From assembly GCA_036637375.1 (NCBI GenBank), contig JAVWMQ010000009.1:1-46966 (forward strand): 46,966 bases of DNA, written 5' to 3'. The translations under genes were made by a program, and so were the position numbers. This document shows positions 35,561 through 42,914 of this stretch, piece after piece. Position 1 is the stretch's first letter. Each line of letters starts with the position of its first letter. The notes beneath the pieces are model-generated. The model was not told where the DNA came from. It saw nothing but the letters and a program-made list of their open reading frames with translations, and searched no databases. Source of the stretch: JAVWMQ01 sp036637375 (GTDB lineage Bacteria; Bacillota; Clostridia; Peptostreptococcales; Anaerovoracaceae).

Positions 35561-35950
35561 TTATTTTCTCTTTGATTCTTTTGGTGTAACGCATACGCCT
35601 TTTGCCCTAGCAACGATGATTGGCTCTTCTAAGGCATCTGCCGCTGAAGGGCTAATGTCAGGTCTAGCTGCTATAACCTTTTTTGCAACAAATTCCATTG
35701 TTCTTGAAGTGTTACCCATTTTAGTGATTTCGCCATAAGCTTCGATATAATCGCCAGCATATGTTGGTGCTAAAAATTCAACTTCGTCATATCTAAGGAA
35801 TAATCCTTCGTCTCCATCAGCTTTGATTAGTAGATCAGTTGCAACATCACCAAATAGGTGAACCATATGAGCTCCATCTACAAGGCTACCGCCGTAATGA
35901 GCGTCTTTGTGGGACATTCTTAGTCTTAATGTTGATGTGATTTTTTCCAT
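35561..35950 (-). CDS. kal: 3-aminobutyryl-CoA ammonia-lyase (hotdog fold)
   Basis: Kal removes ammonia from L-3-aminobutyryl-CoA to give crotonyl-CoA, a late step of lysine fermentation. The 129-residue hotdog protein resembles the beta-alanyl-CoA ammonia-lyase family: RMSHKDAHYGGSLVDGAH, FGDVATDLLIKADGDEG and VEFLAPTYAGDYIEAYGEI. AAAGGAG precedes the ATG. It lies divergent to the activator gene of the lysine cluster and has its own -24/-12 promoter, so context and sequence agree. A general acyl-CoA thioesterase is the alternative, less likely. Confidence 0.85.
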   Translation of the reverse strand: MEKITSTLRLRMSHKDAHYGGSLVDGAHMVHLFGDVATDLLIKADGDEGLFLRYDEVEFLAPTYAGDYIEAYGEITKMGNTSRTMEFVAKKVIAARPDISPSAADALEEPIIVARAKGVCVTPKESKRK

Positions 35951-36022
35951 TAGTTTTCTCCTTTAAAATTTTTGATGTGTAATTTGTACGATAAAATTAT
36001 TATTATATTATAGTAATATATA

Positions 36023-36051
36023 TTGCAATTTTCGTGCCAATAGTTTATCAT
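36023..36051 (+). promoter_or_regulatory. sigma-A promoter of the activator gene
   Basis: TTGCAA (36023-36028), 17 bases, TATCAT (36046-36051) on the plus strand. It overlaps the kal sigma-54 promoter completely. Transcription would start near 36058, just before the palindrome at 36067. Confidence 0.5.
36024..36040 (-). promoter_or_regulatory. sigma-54 promoter of kal
   Basis: On the minus strand TTGGCACGAAAATTGCA (36040-36024) matches the -24/-12 consensus TGGCACG-N4-TTGCA exactly. It is about 75 bases upstream of the kal start. Confidence 0.85.
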
Positions 36052-36066
36052 TGAAAACAAGTAAAA

Positions 36067-36086
36067 GTGAACCGTTTTTGGCTCAC
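36067..36086. promoter_or_regulatory. candidate activator binding site between kal and its regulator
   Basis: GTGAACCGTTTTTGGCTCAC is an inverted repeat with arms GTGAACC and GGCTCAC. Its core GAACC-N6-GGCTC matches the two sites upstream of kdd2. It lies about 38 bases upstream of the kal -24 element and about 10-30 bases downstream of the predicted start of the activator transcript, so it could activate kal and repress the regulator gene. Confidence 0.55.
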
Positions 36087-36109
36087 AAATGTGGAGGAGT
36101 GAACACATA

Positions 36110-38182
36110 ATGAATATAGAATATGGACAAGACAGAGTTATTGAACCAAAACAGCTACTACCAACTACTGCTTGGAAGCTTGATAATCAAAGAGAAATAA
36201 AAAAGCATGAGATGCGAGTATCCTTGCGTAGACTTCATATTGAAGGAACGAGCTTTAGACAAATTTGTCTTGATGTGAATAATAAAGATGAACTAATAAA
36301 AGAAAAGATAATAGATATAGTTGAACGTAGAGGTAAACTTCATAATCCGGTTACAGACACCGGCGGTTTGGCGTATGGGGTTGTAGAGGCAATTGGAGCG
36401 GATTATATAAATGCTGAAGGAATAGAGGTTGGAGATACTGTTATTTGCAATGCTTCACTTACAAGTATGCCCCTTTATATTTCTAAGATTGAAGGGATTG
36501 ACCATGCGTATAATCAGGTAGATGTTTCAGGATATGCTATACTTTATAACAACATTACAGTTGTTAAAAGCCATGGCGTTCTTCCTGTTAATTTACTTTT
36601 ATATGCCTTTAATGAATCTGGTACACTTTATAAGGCGAGTGAACTTTCAAAAGGCAAGGAGAGGTTCTTGATAGTTGGAAACAATTTGCTTGTAAATATT
36701 TTGTATGGATATACAATTAGGAGAACTGTAGGTAGGAATGCTACAATTGTAAATATTCTTGACAAAAAAACAAATACGGTAATTATGGATGGTAAAATAG
36801 ATGCTCTAATTGAAAATGTTTTTGATGAAATTAGATATGAAAACATACTACATCCACTTGAGGTGGTTGAGAAGTTTAATCATGATGAATTGTTTGATTT
36901 AACTATCAATTGTGCAGATATCCCTGGGGCAGAAACTATTAATATTTTAGCAACGAAAAATGGTGGAGAAGTTTTATTTGCTAACTTAATAAACAATTAT
37001 AATATTGCTCTTTATATTACAGAATCAATAGGGAGAAGCTTGAGGCTTCATTGTGCAGAGGGTTATGTTGATGGATATGATGACTTTGATGTGGATATCG
37101 TTAGGGAACTTGCTCCTTATTTTGAGGGTACTGCAGTTATTACAAATCAAAGTAGACGTAAAGCTCAAAGGGTTATGAAGCAGGCTGACTATAGGAAGTT
37201 CTTGTTTGAAGATTTTATTAGTGAGAGTCGTGCAATGGAAATGGTTCTTGATGAGATAATGAATGTATCTAAATACGATTGTAACGTTATGCTTACTGGA
37301 GATACTGGTGTAGGTAAAGATAAAGTAGCACACATAATACAAAAAAATAGCAGCAGAAATATGCAGACATTTATCAAAATAAATTGTGCCTCAATAGCCC
37401 CAAATTTAATGGAGTCAGAGTTTTTTGGCTATGAATCTGGTTCGTTTACTGGTGCGAAAACAGGAGGTAAAAAAGGATATTTTGAAACGGCTGATAATGG
37501 CATTGTTTTTCTTGATGAGGTTGGAGAGTTGCCACTTGATATGCAGGCTAAGCTACTTAGAGTTATTCAAGACGGAGAATTTTTTAGAGTTGGAGGGGCT
37601 ACTCCGGTCAAGACAAACGTGCGAATTATTTCGGCTACAAATAGGGATTTGGATGAATTTGTAGAAAAGAAATTGTTTAGAAGTGACTTGTACTATCGAT
37701 TAAATGTTTTTCCTATTAAAGTGCCATCTTTAAAGGAACGAAAAGATGATATACCAGCCCTTGTGAGTCATTTTATAACGAAATATAGTGAGAAATTTGG
37801 AATAGAGAGGGGAATTGAGGAAGATGCGATTACCTATCTACAGCAAAGCGATTGGCCAGGAAACATTAGGGAGCTTGAAAATGTAGTTCAAAGATTGTTA
37901 ATCGGTGCTAGAGGTGAGGATATCACTGTAATGGACGTTATGAAAGAGTTAAATGGAGATATATTCGCCAAAACTACAAGCTTTAGAATTCCTGATAACC
38001 TAGATGAAACGGGAGTGCAGCTAGATTTATTAGTCGAAAACTTTGAAAAAGATATAATCAAAACAGTGTATGAAAAATGTGGCTCTACAAGAAAGGCTGC
38101 AAAAGCTCTTGGAATAAGTCAAACCCAAATGGTTAGAAAAAAGAACAAATATGAAATAGAGACAAAAAAAGATTTTGAGTAA
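36110..38182 (+). CDS. sigma-54-dependent activator with a Kdd-derived sensor domain
   Basis: Residues about 1-350 align along their whole length with Kdd encoded just downstream: RVIEPKQLLP matches RVIEPQGVLP, and HNPVTDTGGLAYGVVEAIG matches KNPVTGSGGMLIGTVKEIG. The dinucleotide-binding loop IGGGGKSGL of the enzymes is VGNNLLVNI here (near 190), so cofactor binding is probably lost or changed. The AAA+ domain follows, with Walker A GDTGVGKD (near 397), GSFTGA (near 443, in place of GAFTGA), Walker B FLDEVGE and FRSDLYYRLNVF. A C-terminal Fis-type helix-turn-helix is at about 655-680 (TRKAAKALGISQTQM). The start at 36110 has GGAGGAG upstream. It probably senses a lysine-pathway intermediate and drives the nearby -24/-12 promoters. 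Confidence 0.9.
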   Translation: MNIEYGQDRVIEPKQLLPTTAWKLDNQREIKKHEMRVSLRRLHIEGTSFRQICLDVNNKDELIKEKIIDIVERRGKLHNPVTDTGGLAYGVVEAIGADYINAEGIEVGDTVICNASLTSMPLYISKIEGIDHAYNQVDVSGYAILYNNITVVKSHGVLPVNLLLYAFNESGTLYKASELSKGKERFLIVGNNLLVNILYGYTIRRTVGRNATIVNILDKKTNTVIMDGKIDALIENVFDEIRYENILHPLEVVEKFNHDELFDLTINCADIPGAETINILATKNGGEVLFANLINNYNIALYITESIGRSLRLHCAEGYVDGYDDFDVDIVRELAPYFEGTAVITNQSRRKAQRVMKQADYRKFLFEDFISESRAMEMVLDEIMNVSKYDCNVMLTGDTGVGKDKVAHIIQKNSSRNMQTFIKINCASIAPNLMESEFFGYESGSFTGAKTGGKKGYFETADNGIVFLDEVGELPLDMQAKLLRVIQDGEFFRVGGATPVKTNVRIISATNRDLDEFVEKKLFRSDLYYRLNVFPIKVPSLKERKDDIPALVSHFITKYSEKFGIERGIEEDAITYLQQSDWPGNIRELENVVQRLLIGARGEDITVMDVMKELNGDIFAKTTSFRIPDNLDETGVQLDLLVENFEKDIIKTVYEKCGSTRKAAKALGISQTQMVRKKNKYEIETKKDFE

Positions 38183-38197
38183 TCAAAATCTTTTTTT
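38168..38197 (+). terminator. terminator overlapping the activator stop codon
   Basis: AAAGATTTTGA (38168-38178) pairs with TCAAAATCTTT (38183-38193), a four-base loop between them, then a run of T to 38197. It separates the activator gene from kdd1. Confidence 0.85.
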
Positions 38198-38223
38198 GTG
38201 TTTAATTGGGAGGAATTTAAAAG

Positions 38224-38240
38224 TTGGCATAAATCTTGCT
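38224..38240 (+). promoter_or_regulatory. sigma-54 promoter of kdd1
   Basis: TTGGCATAAATCTTGCT (38224-38240) matches TGGCAYR-N4-TTGCW. It lies about 47 bases before the kdd1 start. No good copy of the GAACC-N6-GGTTC site was found upstream. Confidence 0.8.
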
Positions 38241-38286
38241 TTATAAATCGTGTGTAAATTATAGAAGTATAGAAAAGGAGAATGAA

Positions 38287-39324
38287 ATGACAGAAAGAAA
38301 AGGATGTAGATACGGAACACATAGAGTAATTGAACCACAGGGCGTTTTACCGCAGCCTGCAGAAATTATAGATAATACAATGGATATATATGAAAATGAA
38401 GTTTTAATTGATGTGCAGACACTGAACATTGACTCTGCTTCATTTACACAAATCAAAAATGCAGCTGGCGGAGATGTTGAAAAAATCAAAGCTAGAATTT
38501 TAGAAATAGTTGAAACAACAGGGAAACACAAAAACCCTGTAACAGGTTCAGGCGGAATGTTAATTGGTACAGTTAAAGAAATTGGTAGCAAATTTAAAGG
38601 AGATTTAAAAGTTGGAGATAAAATTGCAACTCTTGTTTCTCTATCATTGACACCTATTAAAATCAATGAAATTCTAGATGTTAGGGCTAATATTGATCAG
38701 GTAGATATTGATGGACAGGCAATATTGTTTGAAAGTGGAATATATGGAATATTACCAGATGATATTCCAGAAACGTTAGCTTTATCAGTACTAGATGTTG
38801 CTGGAGCGCCAGCTCAGACAGCAAAGTTGGTAAATCCTGGCGACAAAGTTGTTGTTATTGGTGGTGGCGGTAAATCTGGACTACTTTGTTTATATGAAGC
38901 AAAGAAGAATGCTGGAATTAATGGGCAGGTTATCTGTATTGATGGATTTGAAACAGCAACAGAAAGAGCTAGGAAATTAGACGTGGCACACGATTATGTA
39001 ACTATGGATGCGACTAATGCTATTGAAGTATACAAGAAGGTAGAAGAACTTACAGATGGCCACTTGGCAGATGTTGTAATCAATGTAGTTAATATACCAA
39101 ATACCGAAATGTCGACTATTATGGCTTGCAAAAATCATGGCAAGGCTTACTTCTTCTCAATGGCAACAGATTTCACTAAGGCGGCACTTGGAGCAGAAGG
39201 TGTTGGTAAGGATGTTGTACTTCTAATTGGCAATGGATATACAAAAGGTCATTCGGAAGTGGCACTGCAGGTTCTTCGTGAATATGAACCAATCAAAAGA
39301 TTTTTTGAAGAAACTTATGCTTAA
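38287..39324 (+). CDS. kdd: L-erythro-3,5-diaminohexanoate dehydrogenase, paralogue 1
   Basis: Kdd oxidises 3,5-diaminohexanoate to 3-keto-5-aminohexanoate with release of ammonia and reduction of NAD. The protein of 345 residues has CRYGTHRVIEPQGVLPQPA at the start, GSGGMLIGTVKEIG, and the dinucleotide-binding loop VVVIGGGGKSGLLCLYEAKK (near 195). The second strand ends VICIDG with Asp219, which usually favours NAD over NADP. The start at 38287 follows AAAGGAG; an ATG at 38236 lies inside the promoter and is rejected. It is alone between its promoter and the hairpin at 39350. Confidence 0.88.
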   Translation: MTERKGCRYGTHRVIEPQGVLPQPAEIIDNTMDIYENEVLIDVQTLNIDSASFTQIKNAAGGDVEKIKARILEIVETTGKHKNPVTGSGGMLIGTVKEIGSKFKGDLKVGDKIATLVSLSLTPIKINEILDVRANIDQVDIDGQAILFESGIYGILPDDIPETLALSVLDVAGAPAQTAKLVNPGDKVVVIGGGGKSGLLCLYEAKKNAGINGQVICIDGFETATERARKLDVAHDYVTMDATNAIEVYKKVEELTDGHLADVVINVVNIPNTEMSTIMACKNHGKAYFFSMATDFTKAALGAEGVGKDVVLLIGNGYTKGHSEVALQVLREYEPIKRFFEETYA

Positions 39325-39349
39325 ACAACAATTTTAAATAAGAAAAAAC

Positions 39350-39409
39350 ATAAACGAACCAATTTTAGTTCATCAACTTTTAGGCGAGAACCAGAAACGG
39401 TTCGTTTAT
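39350..39409 (+). promoter_or_regulatory. upstream activating region of kdd2: two GAACC-N6-GGTTC sites
   Basis: Site 1 is GAACC-AATTTT-AGTTC (39356-39371) and site 2 is GAACC-AGAAAC-GGTTC (39388-39403). Their centres are 32 bases apart, close to three helical turns, and they lie about 90 and 60 bases upstream of the -24 element. This is the normal place for an enhancer-binding activator. The outer arms ATAAACGAACC and GGTTCGTTTAT are also complementary over 11 bases, so the RNA could form a hairpin after kdd1. Confidence 0.6.
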
Positions 39410-39453
39410 TGCTTTAATAATTAAAGATTGCTTGTTTTTTAACAATGATACCA

Positions 39454-39470
39454 TTGGCATAATAATTGCA
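39454..39470 (+). promoter_or_regulatory. sigma-54 promoter of the kdd2-kam operon
   Basis: TTGGCATAATAATTGCA (39454-39470) matches TGGCAYR-N4-TTGCA. A leader of roughly 50 bases follows before the kdd2 ribosome binding site TAGGAGG. Confidence 0.85.
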
Positions 39471-39530
39471 TAATATATACTTAGTTAAAAAACGAAAAAA
39501 AGGTATATTTGAATTTTAGGAGGAACTATT

Positions 39531-40562
39531 ATGAAAAAAGGATGTCCATACGGAACACACAGAGTTATTTCACCAAAAGGAGTTTTACCACAGCCAGCAG
39601 ATGTTATTGATAACACTATGGAAATTTACGACAATGAAGTTTTAATTGATGTTAAAACGTTAAATATTGACTCAGCTTCTTTTACTGAAATTGAGAGAAG
39701 AGCAAATGGGGATATAGAAGAAATTAAAAAGACAATGTTAGGCATTGTTGAAAAAGCTGGAAAGCACAAGAATCCTTGGACAGGTTCAGGCGGAATGCTA
39801 ATTGGAACAGTTAAGGAAATCGGAGAAAACTATGAGGGAGACCTTGCAGTTGGCGATAAGATTGCTACATTAGTTTCTCTATCTCTTACACCACTTGTAA
39901 TTGAGGAGATTTTAGAAGTTAGACCAGAAATTGACCAGGTTGATATTAAGGGACAGGCGATTTTATTCCAGAGCGGAATCTATGCTAAACTTCCTGAAGA
40001 TATGGAAGAAGGATTAGCACTATCTGCATTAGACGTAGCAGGAGCACCTGCACAAACAGCAAAACTTGTTAAACCTGGTGATACAGTAGTTATCATAGGT
40101 GGTGGCGGTAAATCTGGACTACTTTGCCTATATGAAGCAAAGAAGAGAGCTGGAGTTACAGGTAAGGTTATCTGTATTGGCGGATCAGAAAAGTCAACAA
40201 ACAGAGCTAGAAATTTAAATCTTGCTGATGAGTATTTTGCAGCAGATGCAACAGATGCAGTTGGAATTTACAATAGAATTATGGAATTAACAGATGGAGA
40301 ATTAGCAGATATCGTTATTAACTGTGTAAATATTGAAAACACAGAAATGGCTTCAATTCTTGCATGTAAAGATGACGGATTAGTTTACTTCTTCTCAATG
40401 GCAACAAGCTTCACTAAAGCAGCTCTTGGTGCTGAAGGTGTTGGTAAAGACGTTAACATGGTTGTTGGAAATGGATATACAGCAGGACATGCAGAAATCA
40501 CTTTACAGGTTCTAAGAGAACACGAAGGACTAAGAAACTTATTTAAAGAAATGTACGCGTAA
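39531..40562 (+). CDS. kdd: L-erythro-3,5-diaminohexanoate dehydrogenase, paralogue 2
   Basis: This is a close paralogue of the gene at 38287, 343 residues, collinear throughout, and the first gene of the kam operon. The dinucleotide-binding loop VVIIGGGGKSGLLCLYEAKK is identical in its core. After the second strand it reads VICIGGSEKSTNRA, so Gly217 replaces the Asp of paralogue 1 and Ser, Lys and Arg follow, a pattern more like NADP-preferring folds. In the catalytic region INCVNIENTE replaces INVVNIPNTE. Operon position makes this the main pathway enzyme. AGGAGG precedes the ATG. Confidence 0.9.
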   Translation: MKKGCPYGTHRVISPKGVLPQPADVIDNTMEIYDNEVLIDVKTLNIDSASFTEIERRANGDIEEIKKTMLGIVEKAGKHKNPWTGSGGMLIGTVKEIGENYEGDLAVGDKIATLVSLSLTPLVIEEILEVRPEIDQVDIKGQAILFQSGIYAKLPEDMEEGLALSALDVAGAPAQTAKLVKPGDTVVIIGGGGKSGLLCLYEAKKRAGVTGKVICIGGSEKSTNRARNLNLADEYFAADATDAVGIYNRIMELTDGELADIVINCVNIENTEMASILACKDDGLVYFFSMATSFTKAALGAEGVGKDVNMVVGNGYTAGHAEITLQVLREHEGLRNLFKEMYA

Positions 40563-40619
40563 TAGACTAATCTATAGTATGAAAATTTTACGGTTTTATT
40601 AAAGAAGGAGAAACAGAAT

Positions 40620-41879
40620 ATGGCTATTAGAAATTGGAAAGATGTACCTTTATGGAAAGACGTTACTGATGAACAGTGGAATGACTGGCATTGGCAGGTA
40701 GAAAATAGATTAAACACTGTTGAGGATATTGCAGCAGTTGTAAACTTAACAGAAAAAGAAAAAGAAGATATTGCTAGAGTTATGGACGGTTTTAGAGTTG
40801 GAATTACTCCTTACTATGCATCATTAATGGATCCAGATGATCCAAGATGTCCAGTAAGAATGCAGGCAGTTCCTACACTTAGTGAAACTCACAGAGGAGA
40901 ACATGACATGCTTGACCCTCTTCACGAAGACGAAGACTCACCAGCACCAGGACTTACTCACAGATACCCAGATAGAGTTTTATTCTTAATTACAGACCAG
41001 TGCTCAATGTATTGTAGACACTGTACTCGTAGAAGATTAGCAGGAGAAACTGATGGCGCAAGATCAATGGATGAAATTAACCAGTGTATTGAATACATCA
41101 AGAATACTCCTCAGGTTAGAGACGTATTACTTTCAGGTGGAGATTGTCTATTAGTTGAAGATGAAATACTAGATTACATCTTTACTGAATTAAGAAAAAT
41201 TCCACATGTTGAAATCGTTAGATTAGGTTCAAGAACTCCAGTTGTAATGCCTCAGAGAATTACAGACGAGCTATGTGAAATGCTTAAAAAGCATCATCCA
41301 GTTTGGTTAAATACACACTTCAACCATCCAAAAGAAATGACAAAAGAAGCAGAAGTAGCATTGGCAAAATTAGCTAACGCAGGAATTCCTCTAGGAAACC
41401 AGTCTGTTTTATTAAGAGGTGTAAATGACTGTGCTCACATTATGAGAGATTTAGTACATATTTTAGTAAAAAACAGAGTTAGACCATACTATATTTATCA
41501 GTGTGACTTATCTCTTGGAATTGAACATTTCAGAACTTCAGTTTCTAAGGGTATTGAAATTATTGAAGGATTAAGAGGTCATACATCAGGATATGCAGTT
41601 CCAACATTTGTAGTTGATGCTCCTGGTGGTGGTGGTAAGACACCAGTAATGCCACAGTATGTTATTTCACAGACACCAACAAAAGTTATTCTTAGAAACT
41701 ATGAAGGTGTTATTACAACTTACGATGAACCAACTCACAAAGACGAAGTTAAGTGTACTTGTGATTACTGCACAGGCAAAAAAGAATATCACTATGAAGG
41801 TGTTGCTGGATTAGCTCAAGGCGAAAGAATGTCAATGGAACCACAGGGCTTACAGAGACACGAAAGAAACAAGAAATAG
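40620..41879 (+). CDS. kamA: lysine 2,3-aminomutase
   Basis: KamA converts L-lysine to L-beta-lysine using a radical from S-adenosylmethionine, a 4Fe-4S cluster and pyridoxal phosphate. The cluster motif is CSMYCRHCTRRRLAG (Cys127, Cys131, Cys134). The pyridoxal-phosphate Lys is in DAPGGGGKTPVMP (near 339). C-terminal cysteines in CTCDYC may bind structural zinc. Length is 419. AAGGAG precedes the ATG, and Gln is written almost only as CAG, as in other highly expressed genes here. It catalyses the first step of lysine fermentation. Confidence 0.97.
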   Translation: MAIRNWKDVPLWKDVTDEQWNDWHWQVENRLNTVEDIAAVVNLTEKEKEDIARVMDGFRVGITPYYASLMDPDDPRCPVRMQAVPTLSETHRGEHDMLDPLHEDEDSPAPGLTHRYPDRVLFLITDQCSMYCRHCTRRRLAGETDGARSMDEINQCIEYIKNTPQVRDVLLSGGDCLLVEDEILDYIFTELRKIPHVEIVRLGSRTPVVMPQRITDELCEMLKKHHPVWLNTHFNHPKEMTKEAEVALAKLANAGIPLGNQSVLLRGVNDCAHIMRDLVHILVKNRVRPYYIYQCDLSLGIEHFRTSVSKGIEIIEGLRGHTSGYAVPTFVVDAPGGGGKTPVMPQYVISQTPTKVILRNYEGVITTYDEPTHKDEVKCTCDYCTGKKEYHYEGVAGLAQGERMSMEPQGLQRHERNKK

Positions 41880-41887
41880 GTTAGATT

Positions 41888-42904
41888 ATGGGATTACTGT
41901 ACGATCTTAAAAATGAATATAAGGCAATATCAATAGTTGGGATGGCAAAAAACGCAGGGAAGACAACAGCTCTAAATTATCTAATTGAAGAGGCAATGGA
42001 TGAAGGAGTTATTCTCGGTGTAACATCTACAGGCAGAGATGGAGAGAGTACGGATCTTGTAACTGGGACGGACAAACCTAGAGTATTTCTTGATGAAGGG
42101 ACTATTGTATCAGTGCCGACTCAGCTTTACGAACTAGCTGATGCAGGGCTTGAGATTATAAAGATGACGGATTTCAGATCATCAATAGGTCAAATAATGT
42201 TGTGTAGGGTTGTTGCTAGTGGTTATGTTCAAATTGCAGGACCAGTTGCAAGTAGTGATACAAAGAAACTCACAGAAGAAATGCTAAAACTTGGTGCAGA
42301 GATTGTAATAATTGATGGAGCAATAGATCGTAAATCTGTTGCTTCACCAGATATCTCTGATGCCATTATTATGTCAACAGGCGCAGTACTTTCAAGAAGT
42401 ATGAAACGGGTTGTAAACGAGACAGCTCATGTGGTAGGACTCTTTAATTTGCCAAAATTAGAGGATGAATATTTGACAAAAACCATTGAGGAATTTAGGG
42501 GAGAGGAACGAATTCTAGTAATGGGAAGTGAATCGGTTGATGTTCTAAATCTAAAAACGGGGTTAAATGGAAGTAGAACCATTAATGATTCAATTAAAGA
42601 GGATACAAAGTACATCTATATACCAGGAGCTTTTACTAAAAGTGTAATTGCAGATTTGCTACCAAGCAAAATGAAACAGGTCACCTTTATAGTAAAAGAT
42701 CCAACAAAGATATTCATAGATTCGGTTTCATTTCCACAGCTTCTAAAAAAAGGACTGAAGGTTGTTGTACTTGAGAATATTAAGGTAGCAGCAATTACTG
42801 TAAATCCATCAGCTCCAAGTGGTTATTGTTTTGATCACAAGGAACTTGTTGAACAAATGCAGGAAAAGACACCAAATATTCCAGTTATTGATGTTAGACT
42901 ATAA
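41888..42904 (+). CDS. kamB: KamB, P-loop protein proposed to reactivate lysine 5,6-aminomutase
   Basis: A P-loop GMAKNAGKTTALNYL is near residue 20, and DEGVILGVTSTGRDGES follows in the style of a small GTPase or ATPase of the MutL/HypB kind. Later parts show hydrophobic strands with no catalytic motif I recognise. Genes of this type always sit between kamA and kamC in lysine-fermenting clostridia and are thought to help replace inactivated cobalamin in KamDE. The function is from context and family naming, not directly from motifs. It starts nine bases after kamA. Confidence 0.8.
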   Translation: MGLLYDLKNEYKAISIVGMAKNAGKTTALNYLIEEAMDEGVILGVTSTGRDGESTDLVTGTDKPRVFLDEGTIVSVPTQLYELADAGLEIIKMTDFRSSIGQIMLCRVVASGYVQIAGPVASSDTKKLTEEMLKLGAEIVIIDGAIDRKSVASPDISDAIIMSTGAVLSRSMKRVVNETAHVVGLFNLPKLEDEYLTKTIEEFRGEERILVMGSESVDVLNLKTGLNGSRTINDSIKEDTKYIYIPGAFTKSVIADLLPSKMKQVTFIVKDPTKIFIDSVSFPQLLKKGLKVVVLENIKVAAITVNPSAPSGYCFDHKELVEQMQEKTPNIPVIDVRL

Positions 42905-42914
42905 GGAGGCAAAG

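Noticed and set aside
38121..38135. AAACC-N5-GGTTA as a fourth activator site upstream of kdd1
   Set aside because: Spacing is five rather than six, the outer G/C bases are missing, and it lies in a coding region, so a chance match is likely.
39471..39530. Cobalamin or lysine riboswitch in the kdd2-kam leader
   Set aside because: The leader is only about 50 bases, too short for either class, and no B12-box or L-box sequence is seen.
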